In this document: positions 50,598-59,500 of the stretch, piece after piece
Numbering within the stretch: position 1 is the stretch's first letter
How the letters are laid out: each line of letters starts with the position of its first letter
Notes under the pieces: model-generated
What the model was told of the DNA's origin: nothing
Databases searched by the model: none
The model's input: the letters and a program-made list of their open reading frames with translations, nothing else
NCBI RefSeq assembly: GCF_000429005.1
Contig: NZ_AUBA01000008.1
Span: forward strand, 62,001 to 126,000
Length of the DNA stretch: 64,000 bases
Origin: Novosphingobium acidiphilum DSM 19966
GTDB taxonomy: Bacteria > Pseudomonadota > Alphaproteobacteria > Sphingomonadales > Sphingomonadaceae
Direction of reading: 5' to 3'
Position numbers and translations under genes: made by a program

Positions 50598-53143
50598 CAG
50601 CGCAGCAGTCCGGCCAATGCGGCAAAGGCCCCGGTCGCTTCGTGCAGGCTGGGCGCGGGCGGCGGTTCTGCCTCCTTGCGCGGCGGACGCCAGTCCCACA
50701 GCGGCGGCGCCAGCGGGCCCGATGCGCCATCGGGCAAGGGGCGCGGCATGGCCACCCGAAACCCGCCAACCCGCAACAGCGCGGCATAGCCTGCGGTTGA
50801 CAGCCCCATCGATCGCGCGCGCGACGGATCCAGAAACACCCTGCGCGCCGTCGTGCCCAGACGCCGCCGATGCGCCTCCTGCAGCAGCTTGTCGGCAAGA
50901 TCGACCCGCAAGGCTTCGCGGCCCAGCTTGCGATAGCCGACCGGCACATCGCGCCCGGTCAGCGTCGGGGGCAGTCCGTCGGGCGGGGCGATTGCCGCCA
51001 GCCCGCGCAAGGTGGCCAGGTGCAGCCACATCCGCACCGCAGCGGGACGCAGCGCAGCCGGGACAAACAGGTCCAGCCCGCCGATCCGCACACCCAGCCG
51101 GCGCAGGGCATCGCGCTGGCGCGGCTCGAGCCGATCGAGGCCGGACCCCGCGCGCATCAGCACCCCGCCATTGTCGATCATCCGCAGCAGCATCGCGCGC
51201 AAGTCCGGCCCGCTGTCGTGCGCTTCGCTGGCGCGCGCAAGGCTGCGCAACGGAGCCAGCACGCGGTCAACACGCGCGGCAAACCACGCCCCGATCGCGC
51301 TGTTGACGGTATCGCGCAGCGTCTGGTGCAAACCGTCAAGCGCCGGATCAAGCCGCAGCCGCGGTTCGAGCAGGCTGCGCCCCGGCTCAAGCCGCGCGAC
51401 CACGATATCATCCCACACCACGCCGCGTTCGGACAAGGCCAGGCCTTCGGGCTGGGCTGCGGCGGCAATCAGCGTGGCGGCGCGGCGGGCAAACAGGCCG
51501 GGCAGGTGGCGGTCGGCTGCGGCCAGCAGCAATTTGCGATCGCTGGCGCGCGCCAGCGGATCGACAACAAAGCGAAATCCCTCAAGGTGGCCGATCGGTT
51601 CATCATCGACAATCACCGCGCCTGCATCCGACAGGCGCACCGGCAGGATCTGGGCATCGGCACCGGCTTTGCGCATCAGCACCGTGGTGCGCCGATTGAC
51701 GAACCGTTCGGTCAGACGGGCGTGCAGTGCATCCGACAGCCGCGTTTCCACTGCGCGTGCCCGCGCCGCCATTTCGTCGCGCGCCAGCACCCAATCGGGC
51801 CGCTGCGCGATGTAGGCCCAGCTGCGAATTGCAGCAACGCGGCCCTGCAGCGTGTGGATATCGCCCGACGGATTGTCGAGCTGCGCGATTGCTTGTGCCA
51901 CGTAGTCGGTGCCGAGATAGCCGTGCCGCAGATCCTGCCACAGCCGGGCGACAAAGCGCGAATGCGTTTCCGCCCCCTGCTGACGAAAATCGGGCAGGCA
52001 GCACACCTGCCAGAACCGCCGTACCGACCCGATGCCGCGCACCGATCCCGCCACGTCTGCATCGGCGGTCAGCAGTCGCAGCACCGACAGATCGACGGCG
52101 TCGGGCGGGCTCGCCAATTGCGGGCGGGGTGGCGGGCAGGTCAGATCGGCGATCAGCGTGTCGAGCGAGGCAAAGCGCAGATCCGCCTCGCGCCAGAACA
52201 GCCTGGTCAGCGGGGCAAAGCGGTGCTCCTCGATCGCATAGACTTCATCATCGGTGAATTCGGCACCATGCGCGCCCAGCCCGGCCAACGTGCCGAAGGT
52301 GCCGTCGCGCTGGTGGCGTCCGGCGCGGCCGGCGATCTGCGCCATTTCCGCAGTGGTCAGCCGCCGCTGGCGATGCCCGTCGTATTTGGTCAGGCCGGCA
52401 AACGCGACATGGTGAACATCGAGATTGAGGCCCATCCCCACCGCGTCGGTCGCCACCAGGTAATCGACTTCGCCCGCCTGGTACATTGCCACCTGGGCAT
52501 TGCGCGTCTGCGGGGACAGCGCGCCCATCACCACCGCCGCGCCGCCGCGAAACCGGCGCAGCATTTCGGCCATCGCATAGACCTGCTCGGCGCTGAACGC
52601 GACGATCGCGCTGCGCGGGGGTATGCGCGACAGCTTTTTGGGCGCGACATGGCTGAGCGTGGAAAAGCGCGGGCGGCTGATGACTTCGGCCTCGGGCACC
52701 AACGCGCGGATCATCGGTTCCAGCGTGGCCGATCCCAGGATCATCGTCTCTTCGCGTCCGCGTGCGTGCAGCAGACGGTCGGTAAACACGTGTCCGCGTT
52801 CGGGATCGGCCGACAGTTGCGCTTCATCGATACCGACAAATGCCAGATCGGGGCGGTGGGGCATCGCCTCGGCCGTGCACAGCAACCATCGGGCACCTTT
52901 GGGTTCGATGCGTTCTTCGCCGGTGATCAGCGCGACCTGGCTGGCGCCCTTGATCGCCACTACCCGGTCATAGACCTCTCGTGCCAGCAGACGCAGCGGA
53001 AAGCCGATTGCCCCGGACGAATGCGCACACAGTCGTTCGATGGCGAGGTGGGTCTTACCGGTGTTGGTTGGCCCCAGCACCGCACGCACCGCGCCGCGTC
53101 CGTCGGCGGATCGGTCACCCTGCAAGAACAGCTGCCCGGTCAT
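50597..53143 (-). CDS. SUV3-like DEAQ-box RNA helicase
   Basis: An 848-residue superfamily 2 helicase. Walker A is GPTNTGKT (24-31); Walker B is DEAQ (106-109); motif III GSATLE and motif VI MAQIAGRAGRHQRDG are visible. The C-terminal 450 residues are the SUV3/mitochondrial-helicase type accessory region. In mitochondria SUV3 unwinds RNA for degradation; a bacterial role in RNA turnover or ribosome handling is inference. The stop overlaps the S4 gene by TGATG. Starts at 53143 (MTGQLFLQG) or 53173. A strong hairpin lies upstream, after rpoZ. Confidence 0.9.
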   Translation of the reverse strand: MTGQLFLQGDRSADGRGAVRAVLGPTNTGKTHLAIERLCAHSSGAIGFPLRLLAREVYDRVVAIKGASQVALITGEERIEPKGARWLLCTAEAMPHRPDLAFVGIDEAQLSADPERGHVFTDRLLHARGREETMILGSATLEPMIRALVPEAEVISRPRFSTLSHVAPKKLSRIPPRSAIVAFSAEQVYAMAEMLRRFRGGAAVVMGALSPQTRNAQVAMYQAGEVDYLVATDAVGMGLNLDVHHVAFAGLTKYDGHRQRRLTTAEMAQIAGRAGRHQRDGTFGTLAGLGAHGAEFTDDEVYAIEEHRFAPLTRLFWREADLRFASLDTLIADLTCPPPRPQLASPPDAVDLSVLRLLTADADVAGSVRGIGSVRRFWQVCCLPDFRQQGAETHSRFVARLWQDLRHGYLGTDYVAQAIAQLDNPSGDIHTLQGRVAAIRSWAYIAQRPDWVLARDEMAARARAVETRLSDALHARLTERFVNRRTTVLMRKAGADAQILPVRLSDAGAVIVDDEPIGHLEGFRFVVDPLARASDRKLLLAAADRHLPGLFARRAATLIAAAAQPEGLALSERGVVWDDIVVARLEPGRSLLEPRLRLDPALDGLHQTLRDTVNSAIGAWFAARVDRVLAPLRSLARASEAHDSGPDLRAMLLRMIDNGGVLMRAGSGLDRLEPRQRDALRRLGVRIGGLDLFVPAALRPAAVRMWLHLATLRGLAAIAPPDGLPPTLTGRDVPVGYRKLGREALRVDLADKLLQEAHRRRLGTTARRVFLDPSRARSMGLSTAGYAALLRVGGFRVAMPRPLPDGASGPLAPPLWDWRPPRKEAEPPPAPSLHEATGAFAALAGLLR

Positions 53144-53179
53144 GATCCGGGATGTGGCGGTGCACGTGGACATGTGCAA

Positions 53180-53211
53180 GCGGCCACCGGGGCATTATCC
53201 CCGGCGGCCGC
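53180..53211. terminator. Hairpin between rpoZ and helicase genes
   Basis: A 13-bp stem with one mismatch (53180-53192 with 53199-53211) and 6-nt loop; two A:T pairs extend it. On the rpoZ strand no U-tract follows. It may be a weak terminator or structural element ahead of the helicase gene. Confidence 0.6.
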
Positions 53212-53251
53212 TTAAAAAGATGCGATGTTGCAAAAGTGGGACGGCGACGGC

Positions 53252-53596
53252 TCAGCCGTCGTAGTCGGCACCCAGCGAGGTGTTGCGCACCGGTGCCGCG
53301 GCGGTGATGCGCAGCGCTTCGGCCGATTGCGACAGCGAGCCGATTTCATCGACGACGTCGTCATCGTCGGGCAGCACGCGCTGCAGCGACTGGATCACGT
53401 TTTCCTTCAGAACCGACGGGCGTACGGTTTCCTCGGCGATTTCGCGCAGCGCGACGACCGGGTTCTTGTCACGATCGCGATCGATGGTCAGTTCCGCGCC
53501 ACCCGAAATCGAGCGGGCACGTTCTGCGGCCAGCAGCACCAGATCGAACCGGTTGGGAACCTTGTCGACGCAATCTTCGACGGTAACGCGCGCCAT
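53252..53596 (-). CDS. rpoZ: RNA polymerase omega subunit
   Basis: A 114-residue omega subunit. The N-terminus MARVTVEDCVDKVPNRFDLVLLAAERARSI is the classical signature, and NPVVALREIAEETV follows. Omega helps fold beta prime and in some bacteria supports ppGpp binding. It has a visible sigma-70-like promoter 46 bases upstream. The C-terminus is acidic. Confidence 0.95.
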   Translation of the reverse strand: MARVTVEDCVDKVPNRFDLVLLAAERARSISGGAELTIDRDRDKNPVVALREIAEETVRPSVLKENVIQSLQRVLPDDDDVVDEIGSLSQSAEALRITAAAPVRNTSLGADYDG

Positions 53597-53641
53597 CAGG
53601 GCACTCCGTAAGTTAATTCGGGATGGGGAGACAAGCGCCCG

Positions 53642-53670
53642 CCATTAGGTCGCCTGCCGCGCGGAGTCAA
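53642..53670 (-). promoter_or_regulatory. rpoZ promoter
   Basis: On the reverse strand: TTGACT (53670-53665) with a 17-bp spacer, then TAATGG (53647-53642). The spacer is ideal and the -35 nearly perfect. It lies 46 bases before the rpoZ ATG at 53596. Confidence 0.65.
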
Positions 53671-53681
53671 GTTTTTGCGGG

Positions 53682-54185
53682 CTAGTTCCCACGCACATCG
53701 TCATACAGGTTCATCGCCCAGATATACAATTCCTGGTTTTCGGTGTTGACGAAGCGGCGCAGCAGCGATCCGGCAGTCCATGATCCGATCACCGTGATGG
53801 CCAGCGCCCACACCACGTCGAGCGCACCCGAGGCCAGATGCCACAGCGCCAGCACTGCGATCGGCCAGGCGATCACCGCGATGGCCATGCGTAGATAAAG
53901 AAAATGTCCCAACGTGCGGAAAATTGCAGCGCTGGCCAGCATGCCGGCGATAGCTGCAATCAAGGGATGCCAGCCAAGCCTGGCCCAGACCCACCAGCCG
54001 GTCGCCACACCGCAAGCAAACCCCGGCAGCACAAAGATGACATGCGCGATCTTGCCACGGAGCAGGTACAGCACGACCAGCGCGGTCACGGTCAGCGTGC
54101 CGGAGGGGATTTTGCCGAGCAGCGCCACCCACACCTGCAATTGTGGCGCAATCCGGTCAAACATGTGCAGCAGCCAGATGATCAT
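53682..54185 (-). CDS. Hypothetical integral membrane protein
   Basis: A 167-residue protein with four or five hydrophobic segments: residues about 10-45, 46-70, 75-95, 100-140. No known family is recognised. It has LLRGKIAHVIFVLPGFACGVATGWWVW near the centre and ends with NTENQELYIWAMNLYDDVRGN. The start is ATG 54185. It is 90 bp from cysQ on the same strand, so could be the last gene of the cysDNCQ transcript. Confidence 0.5.
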   Translation of the reverse strand: MIIWLLHMFDRIAPQLQVWVALLGKIPSGTLTVTALVVLYLLRGKIAHVIFVLPGFACGVATGWWVWARLGWHPLIAAIAGMLASAAIFRTLGHFLYLRMAIAVIAWPIAVLALWHLASGALDVVWALAITVIGSWTAGSLLRRFVNTENQELYIWAMNLYDDVRGN

Positions 54186-54274
54186 CGCGCGTTCCCCGAT
54201 TGGCCTGCGCCAATGCGCCGGGGTGTTATCGCCGGGCTGTGCGTGTCGACAGCACAGCCATATCCGCAATGAAC

Positions 54275-55024
54275 CTAATCGCAGGCCCGCGCGATCGTTT
54301 CGAACACCAGCGCGGCATGCTCTTTGCGACAGATCAGCAGATCGGGCATATAAGTATCGCGTCCGTTGTAGATCAGCGGCGATCCATCCACCCGGCTGGC
54401 GTGCAGCCCGTGCGCCAGTGCCACCGCGACAGGCGCGCACGAATCCCATTCGAATTGCCCGCCGGTGTGCAGATAGATGTCCGCCTGGCCCAGCACGATC
54501 GCCATCGCCTTGGCCCCGGCGCTGCCCATCGGGATCAGCTCTGCGTCCAGCGCCTGCGCCACGGCCACCGCCTCTTTCGCGGGGCGGGTGCGGCTGACCA
54601 CCAGGCGCAAACGTGCCGGTGCGGGGGGCACGACCCCGGGTTGATCGCTGCGCAGCACCAGTCCCGCATCGGGCAGGGCCACTGCGCCATGCGTGGCTGC
54701 GCCGTCCACCGTCAGCCCGACATGGACCGCCCAGTCGGCGCGCGCCTCGCCATATTCGCGCGTGCCATCGACCGGATCGATGATCCACACCCGGCGTTTG
54801 GCCAGCCGGTCAAAATTGTCCTTTTCCTCTTCGGACAACAGGCCGTCTTCAGGCCGGTTTTCGCGACACGCGTGGCACAGGAACTGGTTGGCGGCGGCAT
54901 CGCCCGCGCTGCCCAGCGCCTTCATGGTCAGCAGCCCGCTGTCGCGCACGCACAGCAGCAGCCGACCGGCGGTTTCGGCCAGGTCGGCGGCAAGCTGGGC
55001 ATCGGTCATGGTCGGGTGTTCCAT
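54275..55024 (-). CDS. cysQ: 3'(2'),5'-bisphosphate nucleotidase CysQ
   Basis: A 249-residue IMPase-fold phosphatase that removes the 3'-phosphate of PAP, the toxic by-product of sulfate assimilation. LLSEEEKD holds metal ligands, DPVDGTREY (83-91) is the family core, and WDSCAP near residue 200 closes the site. ATG 55024 overlaps the cysNC stop as TGATG. Third gene of the coupled cysD-cysNC-cysQ run. Confidence 0.93.
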   Translation of the reverse strand: MEHPTMTDAQLAADLAETAGRLLLCVRDSGLLTMKALGSAGDAAANQFLCHACRENRPEDGLLSEEEKDNFDRLAKRRVWIIDPVDGTREYGEARADWAVHVGLTVDGAATHGAVALPDAGLVLRSDQPGVVPPAPARLRLVVSRTRPAKEAVAVAQALDAELIPMGSAGAKAMAIVLGQADIYLHTGGQFEWDSCAPVAVALAHGLHASRVDGSPLIYNGRDTYMPDLLICRKEHAALVFETIARACD

Positions 55025-56943
55025 CAAATGACCGGCATCCAGTGGCCGAGGATATGGTTGACGATGCGTTCGGCGGCATCTTCGGCCGCTTCGCGCGTGG
55101 TGTCGACCCGGATTTCAGGGTTTTCCGGCGCTTCGTAAGGGCTGTCGATACCGGTGAAATTCTTCAGCGCGCCGGCCCGCGCCTTTTTGTACAGGCCTTT
55201 GACGTCGCGCCGTTCGGCTTCGTCGAGCGGGGTGTCGATGAACACCTCGACGAATTCACCGGGTGCGATCATCGCGCGCACCATGTCGCGTTCGGCGCGG
55301 AACGGGCTGATGAACGCCGTGATCACGATCAGCCCGGCATCGGTCATCAGCCGCGCCACTTCGCCTACGCGGCGGATATTTTCGATGCGATCCGCCTCGG
55401 TAAAGCCCAGATCCTTGTTCAACCCGTGGCGGACATTGTCGCCATCGAGCAGGAAGGTGTGCTTGCCCATGGCGTGCAGCTTTTTCTCGACCAGATTGGC
55501 AATGGTCGATTTGCCCGACCCCGACAGGCCGGTAAACCACAGCACATGCGCGGTCTGGCTGTTGAGCGCGGCGCGCGCCTCGCGCGTGACGTCAAGCGCC
55601 TGCCAATGCACATTTTGCGCGCGCCGCAGGCTGAAATGCAGCATTCCGGCGGCGACCGTGGCATTGGTGATCTTGTCGATCAGGATGAACCCGCCCAGCG
55701 TGCGATTGTCCGCATAGGCTTCGAACACGATGGGCCGGTCGGCGGTCAGTTCGACCACCCCGATTGCATTGAGATCGAGCGTCTTGGCCGCCATGTGTTC
55801 CATGGTGTTGACGTTCACGACAAATTTGGGCTGCTGCACCGTTGCCGAAACGGTCTGCGTGGCCAGTTTCAGCCAATAGGCGCGGCCGGGGATCAGTGCT
55901 TCGTCATTCAGCCAGACCAGTGTCGCTTCGAACTGGTCGGCCACTTGCGGCGGCGCGGCGGCCGGGGCGATGACATCGCCGCGCGAACAATCGATGGCGT
56001 CAGCCAGGCACAGCGTGATCGACTGCCCCGCCACGGCTTCGTCCAGATCACCATCGCGGGTGACGATCCGCGTGACAGTGCTGGTCTTGCCCGACGGCAG
56101 CACGCGGATCGCATCGCCGGGACGCACCGAACCGGTGGCGATCAGCCCGGAAAACCCGCGAAAATCCAGATCGGGCCGGTTGACCCACTGCACCGGCAGA
56201 CGAAACGGCGTGTCGCGATCAAGCGCGGCATTGACGGCAACGGTGTCCAGATGGTCGATCAGCGCCGGGCCGCGATACCACGGCGTGTTGGCCGATCGGG
56301 TGGTGATATTGTCGCCCTGAAACCCCGAAATCGGCATCGCGACAAACCGATCGAGCCCGATCGAGCGCGCAAATTCCGCATAGTCGCGCACGATGGCATC
56401 GTAAATCGCCTGATCATAGCCGACCAGATCCATCTTGTTCACTGCCAGAACCACATTGCGGATGCCGATCAGGTGGCACAAGTACGAATGGCGCCGGGTC
56501 TGCACGAGCACGCCCTTGCGCGCATCGACCAGGATCACCGCAAGATCGGCGGTCGAGGCGCCGGTGATCATGTTTCGCGTATACTGTTCGTGGCCGGGGC
56601 AGTCGGCAACGATGAATTTGCGCCGTTCGGTGTTGAAGAAGCGATACGCGACGTCGATGGTGATGCCCTGTTCGCGCTCTGCCGCCAGCCCGTCGACCAG
56701 CAGCGCAAAATCGATCGCCTGGCCCTGCGTGCCCTGCCGCTTCGAATCCGCCTCGAGCGCGGCGAGCTGGTCTTCGAAGATCATTTTCGAATCGTACAGC
56801 AGCCGGCCGATCAGCGTCGATTTGCCGTCATCGACGCTGCCGCAGGTGATAAAGCGCAGCATCGTCTTGTGCTGATGCAGATCGAGATAGGCGTCGATAT
56901 CCTGCGCGATCAGGTCGTCGACCACATACGTCTGGTCGGACAT
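55024..56943 (-). CDS. cysNC: Bifunctional sulfate adenylyltransferase subunit 1/APS kinase
   Basis: 639 residues. The N-terminal GTPase domain CysN has GSVDDGKST (35-43), DCPGHEQYTRNM and NKMDLVGYD. The C-terminal APS kinase CysC domain has the P-loop GLSGSGKST (472-480) and FISPFRAERD, forming PAPS from APS. The fused form is common in alphaproteobacteria. The start overlaps the cysD stop as TGATG, and its stop overlaps the cysQ start likewise. Confidence 0.96.
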   Translation of the reverse strand: MSDQTYVVDDLIAQDIDAYLDLHQHKTMLRFITCGSVDDGKSTLIGRLLYDSKMIFEDQLAALEADSKRQGTQGQAIDFALLVDGLAAEREQGITIDVAYRFFNTERRKFIVADCPGHEQYTRNMITGASTADLAVILVDARKGVLVQTRRHSYLCHLIGIRNVVLAVNKMDLVGYDQAIYDAIVRDYAEFARSIGLDRFVAMPISGFQGDNITTRSANTPWYRGPALIDHLDTVAVNAALDRDTPFRLPVQWVNRPDLDFRGFSGLIATGSVRPGDAIRVLPSGKTSTVTRIVTRDGDLDEAVAGQSITLCLADAIDCSRGDVIAPAAAPPQVADQFEATLVWLNDEALIPGRAYWLKLATQTVSATVQQPKFVVNVNTMEHMAAKTLDLNAIGVVELTADRPIVFEAYADNRTLGGFILIDKITNATVAAGMLHFSLRRAQNVHWQALDVTREARAALNSQTAHVLWFTGLSGSGKSTIANLVEKKLHAMGKHTFLLDGDNVRHGLNKDLGFTEADRIENIRRVGEVARLMTDAGLIVITAFISPFRAERDMVRAMIAPGEFVEVFIDTPLDEAERRDVKGLYKKARAGALKNFTGIDSPYEAPENPEIRVDTTREAAEDAAERIVNHILGHWMPVI

Positions 56944-57854
56944 CAGAAATACCCCTGCTGCTTTTTCGTTTCCATGCCCGCGCCGCCCGCGTCCTTGTCG
57001 ATCGCGCGGCCCTGCCGTTCGCTGGTGGTGGTCAGCAGCGTTTCCTGAATGACCTGTGGCAGCGTGCGCGCGGTGCTTTCCACCGCGCCGGTCAGCGGAT
57101 AGCAGCCCAGGGTGCGAAACCGGATCGAGCGCATCACCGGCGTTTCGCCCGGGCGCAGCGGAAACCGGTCGTCATCGACCATCAGCAGCATCCCGTCGCG
57201 TTCAACCGTGGGGCGCATGTCGGCAAAATACAGCGGCACGATCGGCACCTGATTAAGGTGGATATATTGCCAGATGTCGAGCTCGGTCCAGTTCGAGATC
57301 GGGAACACCCGGATCGATTCGCCCTTGTTTTTGCGCGCGTTGTAAAGGTTCCACAGCTCGGGCCGCTGGTTCTTCGGGTCCCAGCCGTGGCTGGCGGTGC
57401 GGAACGAAAAGATCCGTTCCTTGGCGCGGCTTTTTTCCTCGTCGCGCCGTGCGCCGCCAAAGGCCGCGTCAAACCCCCAGGTGTCGAGCGCCTGTTTCAG
57501 CCCTTCGGTTTTCCACATGTCGGTGTGCAGCGCGCCGTGGTCGAACGGGTTGATCCCGCGCGCCCTGGCCTCGGGATTCTGATACACCAGCAGGTCCATG
57601 CCGCTGTCGCGCGCCATCGTGTCGCGCAGATCGTACATCGCGCGGAATTTCCACGTGGTATCGACATGCAGCAGCGGAAACGGCGGCGGCGATGGATAAA
57701 ATGCCTTGCACGCCAGATGCAGCATCACCGCGCTGTCCTTGCCCACCGAATAGAGCATCACCGGGTTTTGCGCCTCGGCCACGACTTCACGCATGATGTG
57801 GATGGCCTCGGCCTCAAGCCGGGCGAGATGGGTCAGGGTCAGCGGGTCGGACAT
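56943..57854 (-). CDS. cysD: Sulfate adenylyltransferase subunit 2
   Basis: A 303-residue catalytic subunit forming APS from sulfate and ATP. The PP-loop is SVGKDS (36-41), the GGARRDEEKSRAKERIFSFR segment and ISNWTELDIWQYI are family-typical. It starts at ATG 57854; upstream residues are out of family. It heads the coupled cysD-cysNC-cysQ run. A TTGACG near 57984 is a possible -35 box. Confidence 0.95.
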   Translation of the reverse strand: MSDPLTLTHLARLEAEAIHIMREVVAEAQNPVMLYSVGKDSAVMLHLACKAFYPSPPPFPLLHVDTTWKFRAMYDLRDTMARDSGMDLLVYQNPEARARGINPFDHGALHTDMWKTEGLKQALDTWGFDAAFGGARRDEEKSRAKERIFSFRTASHGWDPKNQRPELWNLYNARKNKGESIRVFPISNWTELDIWQYIHLNQVPIVPLYFADMRPTVERDGMLLMVDDDRFPLRPGETPVMRSIRFRTLGCYPLTGAVESTARTLPQVIQETLLTTTSERQGRAIDKDAGGAGMETKKQQGYF

Positions 57855-58042
57855 GGGCGGTAGGGGGCCTTGCGCAAAGCGGTCTGTGCCAGATCGGCTG
57901 TCGCAATACCGCGCAAACCTCCCATATGGGAGCAAAATGATCAGCGCGGCGGACCCGGGCGTAGAATCCGACCCTTTGCACCCGACGTCAAAGTCCTAGC
58001 CTGCGGGTCATGATCACCGGCAACCCGCACAAGGATTTCACC

Positions 58043-58201
58043 ATGAAACGCGCAACCATGACCTCTGCGCTGGCTGTGGCTTTGTTGACTGCCAGCCTGG
58101 GCCTGTCGTCCTGCATGGACGATCACCCCGATCGTGGCGACCGGCATGGCGATATGCACGATCACGATCATGACCGCGATCATGACCACCACGATCAATA
58201 A
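58043..58201 (+). CDS. 52-residue His/Asp-rich lipoprotein
   Basis: A tiny predicted lipoprotein. Signal peptide MKRATMTSALAVALLTASLG ends in the lipobox GLSSC. The mature part of about 25 residues is nearly all His and Asp: CMDDHPDRGDRHGDM and then alternating HDHDHDRDHDHH. This would bind divalent metal ions such as nickel, zinc or copper; that is inference from composition. AAGGA lies eight bases before the ATG. It is divergent from cysD and upstream of a LuxR-type regulator gene. Confidence 0.7.
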   Translation: MKRATMTSALAVALLTASLGLSSCMDDHPDRGDRHGDMHDHDHDRDHDHHDQ

Positions 58202-58261
58202 CACCGCCTGACATTCGCACACGGCGCGGGCACAAGCGTGGCTTGACCCCCGGCGGGGTGT

Positions 58262-59389
58262 GTGACAGCCAGAATCATGGCCGTCCTGCCCGCCGATCAT
58301 CGCGAACTGTTTCTGCCGCTGATCGAAGGCATCCACGAAAGCCCGCCGTGGGGCGTGTTTCTGCGCAATCTGGTGGCGCGGATGCAGGCGCGCCGCGGGT
58401 TCATGGTCATAACGCTGGCCAACGCCGCGCCCGATCAGCCCCCGTCGGTAATCCCGGTGTCCAGCCCGCGCGCCGCGCACGAAGACCCGATCGATTTTCG
58501 CGCGCTCCAGGCGTTGCGGCTTCACCCGCATGGCCCGCTGCGGCCAGGCCGGATCTATGCGCTCGACGAAATGCTCGATTACGACGACCGCGCGCAACTG
58601 GCGGTGCAGCGCGCGGCGCTGGCCGCGATGGACATCCGCTATGCCCGGTTTTTGCGCGTGTCGGCCGGTGGCGCTGCCGAAGCCTGGCTGGTCCTGGTGC
58701 GCGCGCGCGAAGATTTCAGCGGCTCGGCGGTGGCCGTGCTCGACGCGGTGGCAATCCACCTCGCGGCCGGCTTGCGCACGTTGGCGGCGCTGACCGAGCA
58801 ACGCCTTCAGACCGCGCTGGCCACGGCCGCTTTGAACCGGATGGGGGTTGGGCAACTGGCCTTTGATGCCGAAGCCCGGGTGATGGCGGCCGATCCGTTG
58901 GCCGAAGCAATGGTGACCCTGATGCCCGAGCCGGGCGGACGATCGGGTCGGCGCCTGCAACTGCGCCCCGATGTTGCGCGGCGGGTGGATGCCGCCTGCC
59001 AAAGCCTGGCGGCCGATCCCACGGCACCGGGTCAGGTGATCCGGATCGATGAGGCGCGCGCGATCGACCTTTTGCTGCGCCGGTCCGATCTGGTGCTGGC
59101 CGAACCCGGCGCGCGCCCGGCGGTGATCGGAGTGGTGCGCAACGGCGTTCGCGAAACGGCGCGCGCGGCGATCCATGCCCTGGCTGCGCGGCACGGTCTT
59201 TCGCCCAACGAGGCGGCGCTGGCCCATTCGCTGTCGCTGGGCGAAGGACTGGCCGAGGCGGGTGCGCGGCTGAATCTGACGATCGAGACCACGCGCAATT
59301 ATTCCAAGCGGATCTATGCCAAGACCGGCGCGCGCGGGCAGGCCGACCTGGTGCGGATCGTGCTGACCGGGCTGGCGCCGCTCGCCTAG
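58262..59389 (+). CDS. LuxR-type HTH transcription regulator
   Basis: A 375-residue regulator. The C-terminal LuxR HTH (about 310-375) is LSPNEAALAHSLSLGEGLAEAGARLNLTIETTRNYSKRIYAKTGARGQADLVRI. The N-terminal 300 residues resemble a PAS/GAF-like sensor: LRLHPHGPLRPGRIYALDEML and ARFLRVSAGGAAEAWLVLVRAR. No autoinducer-binding motif is recognised. The start is GTG 58262, or ATG 58277. It is 60 bp after the His/Asp-rich lipoprotein, which may be its target. Confidence 0.75.
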   Translation: MTARIMAVLPADHRELFLPLIEGIHESPPWGVFLRNLVARMQARRGFMVITLANAAPDQPPSVIPVSSPRAAHEDPIDFRALQALRLHPHGPLRPGRIYALDEMLDYDDRAQLAVQRAALAAMDIRYARFLRVSAGGAAEAWLVLVRAREDFSGSAVAVLDAVAIHLAAGLRTLAALTEQRLQTALATAALNRMGVGQLAFDAEARVMAADPLAEAMVTLMPEPGGRSGRRLQLRPDVARRVDAACQSLAADPTAPGQVIRIDEARAIDLLLRRSDLVLAEPGARPAVIGVVRNGVRETARAAIHALAARHGLSPNEAALAHSLSLGEGLAEAGARLNLTIETTRNYSKRIYAKTGARGQADLVRIVLTGLAPLA

Positions 59390-59397
59390 AGCACCGT

Positions 59398-59425
59398 GCA
59401 AAAAAGCGGGCGCCGGCTTTTTGCA
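59398..59425. terminator. Bidirectional terminator between LuxR and dnaB
   Basis: GC-rich stem with an A-tract on the left (AAAAAA) and a T-tract on the right (TTTTT), so both the LuxR gene and the convergent dnaB gene can end here. One G:G mismatch lies in the stem. Confidence 0.75.
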
Positions 59426-59455
59426 ATAAACGTTGCGAAAACAATGAATTCTAAA

Positions 59456-59487
59456 GCGTGTCGGGTTTCAGCTTAAACGCAACACGC
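59456..59487. repeat. Imperfect palindrome near dnaB end
   Basis: GCGTGT (59456-59461) and ACACGC (59482-59487) with inner GGGTTT/AAACGC pairing at five of six positions. It lies 14 bp downstream of the dnaB stop. It looks like an extragenic palindromic repeat; no second copy was seen in the window. Confidence 0.5.
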
Positions 59488-59500
59488 GTCGCTGGCCTGG

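Noticed and set aside
55042..57048. Long forward open frame opposite cysNC
   Set aside because: cysNC has full GTPase and kinase motifs on the reverse strand; the forward reading is His/Arg-rich and lacks any motif.
57648..57661. TTTCCACGTGGTAT, a parS-like palindrome in cysD
   Set aside because: Only the inner CCACGTGG (57651-57658) is symmetric; the required outer GTT/AAC bases are missing.
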